Shown here one piece after another: positions 62,601 to 64,000 of a stretch of 64,000 bases of DNA (the first letter of the stretch is position 1; each line of letters begins with the position of its first letter). The notes under the pieces were generated by a model, which saw only the letters and a program-made list of their open reading frames with translations, ran no database searches and had not been told where the DNA came from. The stretch spans positions 7,630,758 to 7,694,757 of the forward strand of contig NC_134536.1 of assembly GCF_050624435.1 (NCBI RefSeq). The letters run 5' to 3'. The position numbers were made by a program, and so were the translations under genes. This DNA is from Tenrec ecaudatus. Lineage: Eukaryota > Chordata > Mammalia > Afrosoricida > Tenrecidae.

Positions 62601-63752
62601 GCTGAGCCTTTAGGCTCTACACTGCCAGTGCACCTTCAATACATTATAAATCCTTCATAAACACTAGGAAAATGTCATCTGTTGGTCTCAAGTAGAACAT
62701 CCATAGTCCTAGCATCAGGACCCGTCTACTTCAGTATACTCGTGAGGGCTTACCTAGGTCACAGGTCAACTACTGGCAATGTTTTAAATCTCCAGGGCTG
62801 TCAACTTTAAACCTAAGTTCTTCCCAGATCTGAGTGGGGCTTAGCAGAAGCCCCACCTCCTGCCTTGGCTCACAGGGACTGGCTACAGCACCTTGGTGAG
62901 CTGTGTTTTTCCTCAGTCCATTCCCATCACCAAGGTTTAGTGTGGAAAGCACTCACAGGCCAGAGACGGTGGGGTCCAGCATTCTACGAAACCCCCAAAC
63001 CAGAGACTCACCCATAGTGAGCTTCTGGCTTTCAACGAAAAAACTATAGATAGAACTCGACTTTCTAAAGTCCAAAACGTGCATGGGAACGTAAACAAAC
63101 AAAAGCATCAGAACAGCTGTTACCTACGCCTAGCACACACCTAGCACATGCCTAGCACATGCAAACGGTTACAGTTGAAGAAAAAGGGAAACACAGGAAT
63201 GATTCAAACACCTGACGTTGGACCGAAAACCTTTTTAAATGATTCTGTGCAGTGATACTTTTATTTGCTAATAATGATCCAAACTTCTGACTTCGTTTTA
63301 ATATTAAGTACTTTGTGCTGGCAGGGATAGGTCCTTCCTTTTTATAAGAGTTAATTCTTTTTCAGAGTTATTTTCTAACTCCGAAGTATCTTAATATGGG
63401 GACAATGTCCTGTAGCCTAGAATAACCTTGGCCCAAAACTAGAAGTACATATTTCATTTCCCTTTTAGGAATTGTAACCCAGTAGAGTTTGAAGCCGGCA
63501 TAATATTTATGGTGGAAAATAGGGCAGTCAGAAATGGTGCAGGAATCTGTAAATAAGTGTTAAAAAATACAAAAATAGATATAGAGGAAGATCTAATAAC
63601 ATAACTTGCATTTTAAAGTTCCTAATGTGATTTGCATGTGTTTGGCTTTCAGCGGTGGTTGGCTTGATCGCTGGAGGGCTGGTGTTGCTGCTGCCAGAGA
63701 CCAAAGGAAAGACTTTACCTGAGACCATAGAGGAAGTTGAAAACATGCAAAG
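28257..63752 (+). CDS. SLC22A2: SLC22A2 (OCT2) organic cation transporter 2, coding exons 1-10, 3' end outside window
   Basis: Join 28257-28667, 30957-31060, 37967-38121, 40999-41167, 48568-48682, 52626-52732, 54682-54896, 55729-55837, 56551-56663, 63653-63752. The phases match at every junction and all introns are GT-AG. OCT2 is a major-facilitator-superfamily, electrogenic, polyspecific uniporter of organic cations (creatinine, metformin, monoamines); in other mammals it sits in the basolateral membrane of the renal proximal tubule. Visible features: TM1 at about 20-43; a large extracellular loop with six Cys (50, 62, 88, 102, 121, 142) and N-glycosylation sequons at Asn71, Asn96 and Asn112; the MFS loop motif GYIADRFGRK at 167-176; PESPRWL at 283-289; DRIGRRYP in the second-half loop; CDIGG with the substrate-site Asp474; and PETKG near the C-terminus. 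OCT1 is the main alternative. It is disfavoured by FHFFQKQ at 14-20, by [22 protein letters not shown], and by Tyr446-Glu447, where OCT1 has non-Tyr/Gln. Expected full length is about 554 residues against 555 in human, because one N-terminal Thr is absent. Confidence 0.97.
29080..29245 (+). repeat. AfroSINE, degraded, intron 1
   Basis: Reads tatgtgttgggctgccaacc, tcgaggccagcaattcaaaa and the body tctcaggcgcccacagggg, with the tail gtagggcgcgatgagtctg. Confidence 0.75.
30122..30322 (+). repeat. AfroSINE, first of three in tandem, intron 1
   Basis: Reads cattgagctgctaactgcga, then ggtcagcagttcgagccc (an intact B box), and the tail ttgaaattgactcggtggca. Confidence 0.85.
30335..30515 (+). repeat. 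AfroSINE, second of three in tandem, intron 1
   Basis: Reads gcattgaactgctcatagc, then ggcagttcaaacccgtcag, the body gacaatctgctcccataag, and the tail tggcattgactaggtgacc. Confidence 0.8.
30530..30745 (+). repeat. AfroSINE, third of three in tandem, intron 1
   Basis: Reads cctgggaaccttggttgccc, then gagctcaattgctaaccag, the body acagcctcagaaaccctacg, and gagcagaactactctgtcc. It ends about 210 bp before exon 2. Confidence 0.8.
30957..31060 (+). CDS. SLC22A2: SLC22A2 exon 2 (codons 138-172, last split)
   Basis: Encodes [15 protein letters not shown] through GYIAD: the sixth loop cysteine (Cys142), TM2 and the start of the MFS loop motif. It is 104 nt long. Donor gtaggt. The acceptor is ccgggccag, with its pyrimidine tract displaced about 25-45 nt upstream. 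The Arg172 codon is split AG|A with exon 3. Confidence 0.96.
31150..31480 (-). repeat. RTE LINE 3' fragment, intron 2
   Basis: Antisense RTE: cagtcctatgcttgttgctg, gtgagtccgttgttgcggc, atgacccttgctttactaaa and catgatgtttagcaattcg. Decayed. Confidence 0.65.
31652..31860 (-). repeat. AfroSINE, intron 2
   Basis: Complement: cgccatcaagttaattctta, tgcagagtggccggtgc, tgaactaccaaccctgggtt, and acagcaccaccagggcccat. Confidence 0.8.
31861..31883. repeat. (TG)n microsatellite
   Basis: About eleven TG units directly beside the AfroSINE. Confidence 0.95.
31885..32115 (+). mobile_element. L1 3'-UTR-type fragment, intron 2
   Basis: Reads aaaactcaaaatcaattttt, gaccaggcttgctggtcag, atagagactggtgcaagccc, and ggctcagttttcagctacac, in the block order seen at 7,440 and 21,300. 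Confidence 0.55.
32171..32210. repeat. Short tandem repeat, period 14-15 bp
   Basis: Two and a half copies of cgaagagtggggttc/tgaagagtggggttc followed by ccgaagggtc. Confidence 0.75.
32580..32790 (+). repeat. AfroSINE with internal G run, intron 2
   Basis: Reads gccttgacctgctaatcaca, aggtcgacagtttgaacac, the body actcggg-like decay, and the tail agaaggtcactatgagtcaa. A G run at 32,649-32,660 interrupts the body. Confidence 0.85.
32985..33190 (+). repeat. AfroSINE, intron 2
   Basis: Reads acaatagagtagtgggctaa, ctggcagttcaagcccacc, the body cagcctcaaaaaccatag, and the tail tatgagtcagaatcgactc, ending aatggcaatgggc. One of the best-preserved copies. Confidence 0.9.
33780..33960 (-). repeat. 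AfroSINE, intron 2
   Basis: Complement: cgctgccaccaagttgattc, cagctcacagtagaccg, ggtctccaagaccataaacc and ggttggcagcccaatgctta. Confidence 0.8.
34120..34440 (+). repeat. AfroSINE split by a SPIN element, intron 2
   Basis: The left part (ggtgtcggatgtctaacctt, then caggttagcagctcagcc, and aaggctgtctgctccccc) runs to about 34,210. The right part (gccccacagggtcgaaatga, then ggcag) resumes at 34,391. Between them is a SPIN copy. Confidence 0.8.
34213..34390 (+). mobile_element. SPIN (hAT) non-autonomous element, copy 1, intron 2
   Basis: Reads tgccgcgacccttggatac, agttcctcatgtggtggtg, gacccccaaccagcaaattc, gacccctgtgaaagggtcg, and acaggttgagaactgctg. The 5' terminal repeat is decayed, so the left edge is approximate. 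No transposase is encoded. Confidence 0.85.
34880..35800 (-). mobile_element. L1 ORF2 3' region, antisense, intron 2
   Basis: Typical antisense L1 ORF2 landmarks: atgtggaaatctaattttcc, cagcatcatttattgaaaag, ggattctcaattgtatccta, caataatatattttaag-type and tttattcccaggcatttta. Many stops in the minus-strand frames, so not active. Confidence 0.85.
35850..35990 (-). mobile_element. MaLR-type LTR fragment
   Basis: gacccactctaatcctgtat, then caaggtcacattgataag and acaccattcaatctatatc match the 3' portion of antisense MaLR LTRs, with decay. Confidence 0.45.
36010..36075 (-). repeat. AfroSINE fragment
   Basis: Complement: actgagtctcaagtcaaggc, then aacccactatatggtttctg. Confidence 0.55.
36076..37270 (-). 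mobile_element. L1 3' end, older copy, intron 2
   Basis: Antisense signal tcattttattagggcctctt, then the 3'-UTR blocks of copies A and B: tttgatagccgggcaccatc, cttatgcatccattttgtc, and tctagacctctataaatgcc. It carries only one unit of the 248-bp repeat. Confidence 0.8.
37967..38121 (+). CDS. SLC22A2: SLC22A2 exon 3 (codons 172-224)
   Basis: 155 nt, with acceptor ttttttatctgcag and donor gtaagt. Encodes FGRKLCLL through GWVIGYIL: the rest of the TM2-TM3 loop, TM3 and TM4. TM4 carries Trp217 and Tyr221, which match binding-cleft aromatic residues mapped in rat OCT1 (W218, Y222). Confidence 0.97.
39090..39465 (+). repeat. RTE LINE 3' end, intron 3
   Basis: Reads gactgtgaactgccagaaaa, ccagaatgctccttggaagc, gttatcaggagggaccagtc, gcagtaattggtgaggttgg, and the end agtacctaagaactac. 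Confidence 0.85.
39480..40130 (+). mobile_element. L1 3' UTR with tail, intron 3
   Basis: Sense orientation: the ggctcaagtagaatgcaaa block, tggatgtatggattgtgata, agagttgtatgatccccc, and the signal taataaaatgattttaaac at about 39,888. A further L1-like AT-rich tail follows to 40,130. Confidence 0.75.
40375..40756 (+). repeat. RTE LINE ORF 3' fragment, intron 3
   Basis: Reads cacgccactaacgaagtcaa, ttacatgccaataaaactgt, gacgtcatcatgataaacag, cgaaaggttcaagttgtcg, and accttgaagactaagg. It matches the RTE coding region just upstream of its 3' UTR, and keeps many CpGs. Confidence 0.75.
40757..40781. repeat. (GAAT)n microsatellite
   Basis: Six GAAT units at the 3' end of the RTE fragment. Confidence 0.9.
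40999..41167 (+). CDS. SLC22A2: SLC22A2 exon 4 (codons 224-280)
   Basis: 169 nt, with acceptor ttttctgtgcag and donor gtaagt. Encodes [18 protein letters not shown] through LLYYW, covering TM5 and TM6 ([14 protein letters not shown]). Thr269 corresponds to human residue 270, the Ala/Ser polymorphic site. The Trp280 codon is split TG|G. Confidence 0.97.
41655..41745 (-). repeat. AfroSINE fragment, intron 4
   Basis: Complement: ccgccatcaagtcctttctg, actcataatgaccctatagg, and agtagaactactctgtgggg. Confidence 0.8.
42268..42355 (-). repeat. AfroSINE fragment, intron 4
   Basis: Complement: gactgtaactctttacggga, gtagaaagcctcacctttc, and tttaaactactggcctta. Confidence 0.65.
42385..42885. repeat. 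Unclassified interspersed repeat, possibly a solo LTR
   Basis: About 500 bp beginning near tgttagtccaggtagacta and ending near attgacaacagataactacca, i.e. TG...CA-like. It includes the block ctgattggcaggctaaactc. No open frame of interest. Direct flanking repeats are not evident by eye. Confidence 0.35.
42897..43089 (+). mobile_element. SPIN (hAT) non-autonomous element, copy 2, intron 4
   Basis: Terminal inverted repeats cagtggttctcaacc and, reversed, cagaagttctcaacc. An exact 8-bp target-site duplication, ggttaaat, lies at 42,889-42,896 and 43,090-43,097, as expected for hAT elements. The interior carries the SPIN blocks agttcctcatgttgtggtg, tgtaattttgctactgtta and ggggtcgtgacccacagg. 193 bp, with no coding capacity. 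Confidence 0.95.
43270..43296. repeat. (AC)n microsatellite
   Basis: Thirteen AC units, followed by a T/G-rich junction. Confidence 0.95.
43441..43469. repeat. (AG)n microsatellite
   Basis: Fourteen AG units, 145 bp from the (AC)n tract. Confidence 0.95.
44037..44970 (-). mobile_element. Mariner-family transposon, internally deleted, copy 1, intron 4
   Basis: Bounded by TA at 44,035-44,036 and 44,971-44,972, with imperfect terminal inverted repeats (tgagggggaaccc at the left; ccagggggtaccc reading inward from the right). The minus strand encodes a mariner transposase N-terminus at about 44,547-44,825 ([19 protein letters not shown], then [12 protein letters not shown], and [11 protein letters not shown]), stopping at TAG. 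The catalytic C-terminal part continues in another frame ([15 protein letters not shown], then PCT..L and FFLFP-type residues). The middle of the gene, with the first catalytic Asp, is missing. The protein is dead. Confidence 0.88.
45045..45450 (-). repeat. RTE LINE 3' region, intron 4
   Basis: Antisense: tctagctcattgagggcctt, cttgtctccgatgccctcta, tctaccaaacacaagacag and cttgggtcaggtgcacctaa, the last also present near 3.6 and 5.05 kb. Confidence 0.8.
45795..45965 (-). repeat. RTE LINE 3' terminus, intron 4
   Basis: Antisense terminus: ctgtcatcaagttggctctg, gtacagcagaaagaaacatt, ctgcaccatcttcatggtcg, and caatctagctcatcagg. Confidence 0.75.
46210..46362 (-). repeat. AfroSINE, intron 4
   Basis: Complement: caaccctataggtgagcttc, catctttctccctcagagtg, caaactgctgacctcatag, and agctaccagggttctttt. 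Confidence 0.85.
46365..46640 (-). mobile_element. L1 3'-end fragment, intron 4
   Basis: Antisense: agatcatttttactgggggc, tctcacaagttttttagc, actcatacaccaatggtat. Degenerate. Confidence 0.5.
46650..47360. other. Intron 4 sequence, nothing recognised
   Basis: No repeat family and no exon-like signal that I can name. The open frames are short and opposed. Confidence 0.4.
47366..47565 (+). repeat. AfroSINE, full length, intron 4
   Basis: Reads aggagccctggtggtatact, ggttacacgttgggctgcta, accacaaggtcagctgtttg, and tgctaggagccagaattgac, ending ggcggggtgag. A good full-length example. Confidence 0.92.
47570..48567. other. Intron 4 3' part, GC-richer, nothing recognised
   Basis: Several 60-130-residue open frames overlap on both strands here. 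None has domain features, splice context or codon bias that I would trust. Confidence 0.4.
48568..48682 (+). CDS. SLC22A2: SLC22A2 exon 5 (codons 280-318)
   Basis: 115 nt, with acceptor ttgtatcctag and donor gtgagg. Encodes [18 protein letters not shown] and then [18 protein letters not shown], the start of the large intracellular loop. PESPRWL is the sugar-transporter-type signature after TM6 that SLC22 members share. Ends in phase 0. Confidence 0.97.
48785..48950 (+). repeat. AfroSINE, head-truncated, intron 5
   Basis: Reads acggtcaggggttcaaaccc, accagccagtccccaggag, and the body ctctctgcttccagacgg, with the tail agttctgtgagccagatc. Confidence 0.8.
49425..49545 (-). repeat. RTE or AfroSINE 3' fragment, intron 5
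   Basis: Reads gttagatgctgtcaagtcag, then ttttgacccgtggcaaccc. The shared 3' block does not distinguish the two families. Confidence 0.55.
49700..49915 (+). repeat. AfroSINE, full length, intron 5
   Basis: Reads caggagccctggtggggtcc, gcaaggtcggcagttcgaac, the body gctgtctgctcctgtaaag, and the tail gtagggtcgcgaggagtcag. Confidence 0.92.
50292..50605 (-). repeat. RTE LINE 3' region, intron 5
   Basis: Antisense: gtggcgttgagtcatttctg, catctcaccgagggtcttcc, tttaccaagtataatgctc, tgataacatgtccaaagtac, and atgagacaaagtctagcc. Confidence 0.88.
50614..50651. repeat. (AC)n microsatellite
   Basis: Nineteen AC units directly after the RTE fragment. Confidence 0.97.
51695..52150 (-). mobile_element. MaLR-type LTR (MLT1-like), intron 5
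   Basis: Antisense LTR, the best-preserved of the three: ggcttctataacaaatggcc, tctcacagttatgaagacc, ttggcttgtagatgcatcac, ggacaccggtcattggattt, aacaaggtcacattctgagg. Non-coding. Confidence 0.7.
52437..52452. repeat. G homopolymer
   Basis: A run of 16 G in intron 5, 173 bp upstream of exon 6. Confidence 0.95.
52626..52732 (+). CDS. SLC22A2: SLC22A2 exon 6 (codons 319-354)
   Basis: 107 nt, with acceptor tctttatttgtag and donor gtaagg. Encodes [20 protein letters not shown] and then [16 protein letters not shown], the rest of the intracellular loop and the start of TM7. The first ten residues differ most from human OCT2, but the length is the same. Trp354 is split TG|G. Confidence 0.97.
53728..54235 (-). 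repeat. RTE LINE 3' region, intron 6
   Basis: Antisense: ggtgctgttgagtccatctg, atgtccatccatctcctgga, cttgaccaagcacgatgtcc, cttctgcttc-type decay, and ccatggcttgggtctcggtg. Confidence 0.88.
54533..54565. repeat. Short tandem duplication, 17-bp period
   Basis: gacagggcattagtaa occurs twice in direct succession in intron 6, with no mismatch. Confidence 0.85.
54682..54896 (+). CDS. SLC22A2: SLC22A2 exon 7 (codons 354-426)
   Basis: 215 nt, with acceptor tctctttgctcag and donor gtaagt. Encodes [19 protein letters not shown], then [26 protein letters not shown] and FIPD: TM7, TM8, the DRxGRR loop and TM9. Strongly conserved with mammalian OCT2. Confidence 0.97.
55084..55098. repeat. A homopolymer
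   Basis: Fifteen A in intron 7; not followed by a recognisable element. Confidence 0.85.
55729..55837 (+). CDS. SLC22A2: SLC22A2 exon 8 (codons 426-462)
   Basis: 109 nt, with acceptor tgtttccctcag and donor gtgagt. Encodes [16 protein letters not shown], then [20 protein letters not shown], covering TM10 and the ELYPT motif. Tyr446-Glu447 are the OCT2-type residues at the corticosterone/substrate site, where OCT1 has Leu or Ile, then Gln. Arg462 is split AG|G. Confidence 0.97.
56079..56101. repeat. (TA)n microsatellite
   Basis: Eleven TA units in intron 8. Confidence 0.95.
56551..56663 (+). CDS. SLC22A2: SLC22A2 exon 9 (codons 462-500)
   Basis: 113 nt, with acceptor ttcctcattttag and donor gtgaga. 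Encodes [15 protein letters not shown], then [20 protein letters not shown], covering TM11 and the following loop. Asp474 in CDIGG corresponds to the cation-binding Asp475 of rat OCT1. Confidence 0.97.
56664..57445. other. Intron 9 5' part, nothing recognised
   Basis: Includes a G run at 56,798-56,808. Nothing exon-like or of a named repeat family is visible. Confidence 0.4.
57450..57630 (+). repeat. AfroSINE, intron 9
   Basis: Reads caggaagcctggtggttcag, gtgaagcactcggccatgaa, the body ggtctgctcccataaagatg, and the tail tgtcaccgaatcagaagtga. Confidence 0.8.
57640..58840. other. Intron 9, nothing recognised
   Basis: GC-moderate sequence with overlapping short open frames on both strands and no coherent protein signal. 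A short RTE-like block appears only from 58,850. Confidence 0.4.
58850..59050 (+). repeat. RTE LINE 3' end, intron 9
   Basis: Reads aaggagagggccagtgagaa, tggattgacacagtggctgc, agcaatgggctccaacatca, ttgtgaggatgggacagg, then agcactgagttcttcac. Confidence 0.88.
59139..59287 (+). mobile_element. SPIN (hAT) non-autonomous element, copy 3, intron 9
   Basis: Terminal cagaagtgttctcaacc and, at the other end, ggttgagaaccgct. It lacks a central block seen in copies 1 and 2 (agttcctcatgttgtgg). The flanks attctcta and actctaga agree at five of eight positions, a possible decayed target duplication. Confidence 0.88.
59340..59545 (+). repeat. AfroSINE, intron 9
   Basis: Reads taggtccctgggtggcacaa, gtaaacctctattaatcgga, and the tail gaccatgagtcagaatccac. 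Head-to-tail with the next copy. Confidence 0.75.
59560..59760 (+). repeat. AfroSINE, intron 9
   Basis: Reads tgttggtggggcacacagtt, acacttggctgctagccag, and the tail atggggtcgccatgcatcaa. Confidence 0.75.
59918..59955 (+). repeat. AfroSINE tail fragment
   Basis: Reads ctacctatgagtcagaattg, then actcaatggcagtgag. Confidence 0.65.
60199..61103 (+). mobile_element. Mariner-family transposon, internally deleted, copy 2, intron 9
   Basis: Bounded by TA at 60,197-60,198 and 61,104-61,105, with termini agagggggcacc and, read inward from the right, caagggacaacccc. The plus strand repeats the transposase pieces of copy 1 ([19 protein letters not shown], then [11 protein letters not shown], stop), followed by the same jump to the EFVP-type segment near 60,610 and a C-terminal piece. 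The same central part is missing as in copy 1. Frameshifts and stops make it inactive. Confidence 0.88.
61106..62225. other. Intron 9, nothing recognised
   Basis: AT-rich intronic sequence, with the short repeated ctaaaaggtgt block near 61,880 and 61,912. No repeat family or exon is recognised. Confidence 0.4.
62230..62345 (-). repeat. AfroSINE fragment, intron 9
   Basis: Complement: cgagtcgatggcaattcaat and ccatcgggttcctaaggctg, then taatcttcacagag. Confidence 0.75.
62338..62505 (+). repeat. AfroSINE, intron 9
   Basis: Reads gaggagccctggtgtggccg, the body gcagtctgcttccatgagg, attgacagccttgggacccc, and the tail cgtatagggtccctagcag. Confidence 0.88.
62506..62632 (-). repeat. AfroSINE fragment, inverted to the previous copy
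   Basis: Complement: atgcagaccgccacatcttc, ctccctcagagcgacgggtt, and ccaaccttgtgggtgcagct. It forms an inverted pair with the copy before it. Confidence 0.75.
62640..63652. other. Intron 9 3' part, nothing recognised
   Basis: Includes a short tandem repeat near 63,128-63,165 (three cctagcaca-type units). No exon or named repeat. Confidence 0.4.
63653..63752 (+). CDS. SLC22A2: SLC22A2 exon 10 (codons 500-533)
   Basis: 100 nt, with acceptor tgtttggctttcag and donor gtaggg. Encodes [18 protein letters not shown], then [14 protein letters not shown], covering TM12 and the start of the cytoplasmic tail. The exon stops two bases into codon 533, so a further coding exon must follow beyond 64,000. 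Confidence 0.96.
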
Positions 63753-64000
63753 GTAGGGAACTGAAATTCCTACGTGAGCCTTACTGTAAGTGTTAGGAAC
63801 AACTCCAGAGCCAACTGGAAAAAAGACAATACTGAATCCATACCTCACACCGTACATTCAGAAAATTAAACAAATATCAAACACTTAAAAAATTTTTAAA
63901 ATGAAACAGTAAAATGATGAAACTATAGAATGTATTTATACCTTCACAGTGAGAAAGGTATTTCTAAATAGGACACAACATCCAAAACCCAGAAAGAAAT
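63753..64000 (+). other. SLC22A2: SLC22A2 intron 10, 5' part
   Basis: AT-rich intron after the gtaggg donor, running off the window. The last coding exon and the polyadenylation site are not present. Confidence 0.85.

Noticed and set aside
1..64000. A previously undescribed gene system or gene cluster
   Set aside because: Apart from SLC22A2, everything recognisable is intron, flank or known classes of transposable element. I see no coordinated set of unknown genes.

Overview
The window is mammalian nuclear DNA: one spliced gene, over half interspersed repeat by eye, and no bacterial or organellar sequence. The repeats suggest the species group. tRNA-derived AfroSINE copies occur throughout in both orientations, with RTE (BovB-like) LINE 3' ends and L1 3' ends of the type found in afrotherians. 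Three hAT SPIN (SPACE INVADERS) non-autonomous elements and two recent-looking mariner elements are also present. AfroSINE together with SPIN points to an afrotherian of the tenrec type (Echinops or a relative). That species call is inference from repeat families.

Layout: positions 1-27,900 are the 5' flank of the gene. In other mammals this side faces SLC22A3, but I see no SLC22A3 exon here. The flank holds an RTE element broken up by a tandemly duplicated L1 3' end (1.7-5.25 kb), L1 and RTE fragments, a 570-bp TG-rich tract (13.1-13.66 kb), MaLR LTR fragments and many AfroSINEs. A CpG-rich, TATA-less-looking region at about 27.6-28.65 kb leads into exon 1.

The only host gene I support is SLC22A2 (organic cation transporter 2, OCT2), on the plus strand. 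Ten coding exons lie between 28,257 and 63,752, all with GT-AG borders and matching phases. They encode 532 complete codons plus two bases of codon 533. The last coding exon, about 21 residues by comparison with human OCT2, lies beyond the right edge. No stop or frameshift interrupts the exons, so the gene appears functional. Residues that separate OCT2 from its paralogue OCT1 (Tyr446-Glu447 here) are of the OCT2 type.

The introns carry most of the remaining repeats: the SPIN copies at 34.2, 42.9 and 59.1 kb, the two internally deleted mariners at 44.0 and 60.2 kb, L1 ORF2 and 3'-UTR segments at 34.9-37.2 kb, and an (AC)n/(AG)n pair at 43.3-43.5 kb. I found no rRNA, genuine tRNA, CRISPR array, operon or novel gene system. 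The most informative unusual features are the transposons that imply horizontal transfer, the pair of mariners sharing one internal deletion, and the nested L1/RTE tandem duplication.
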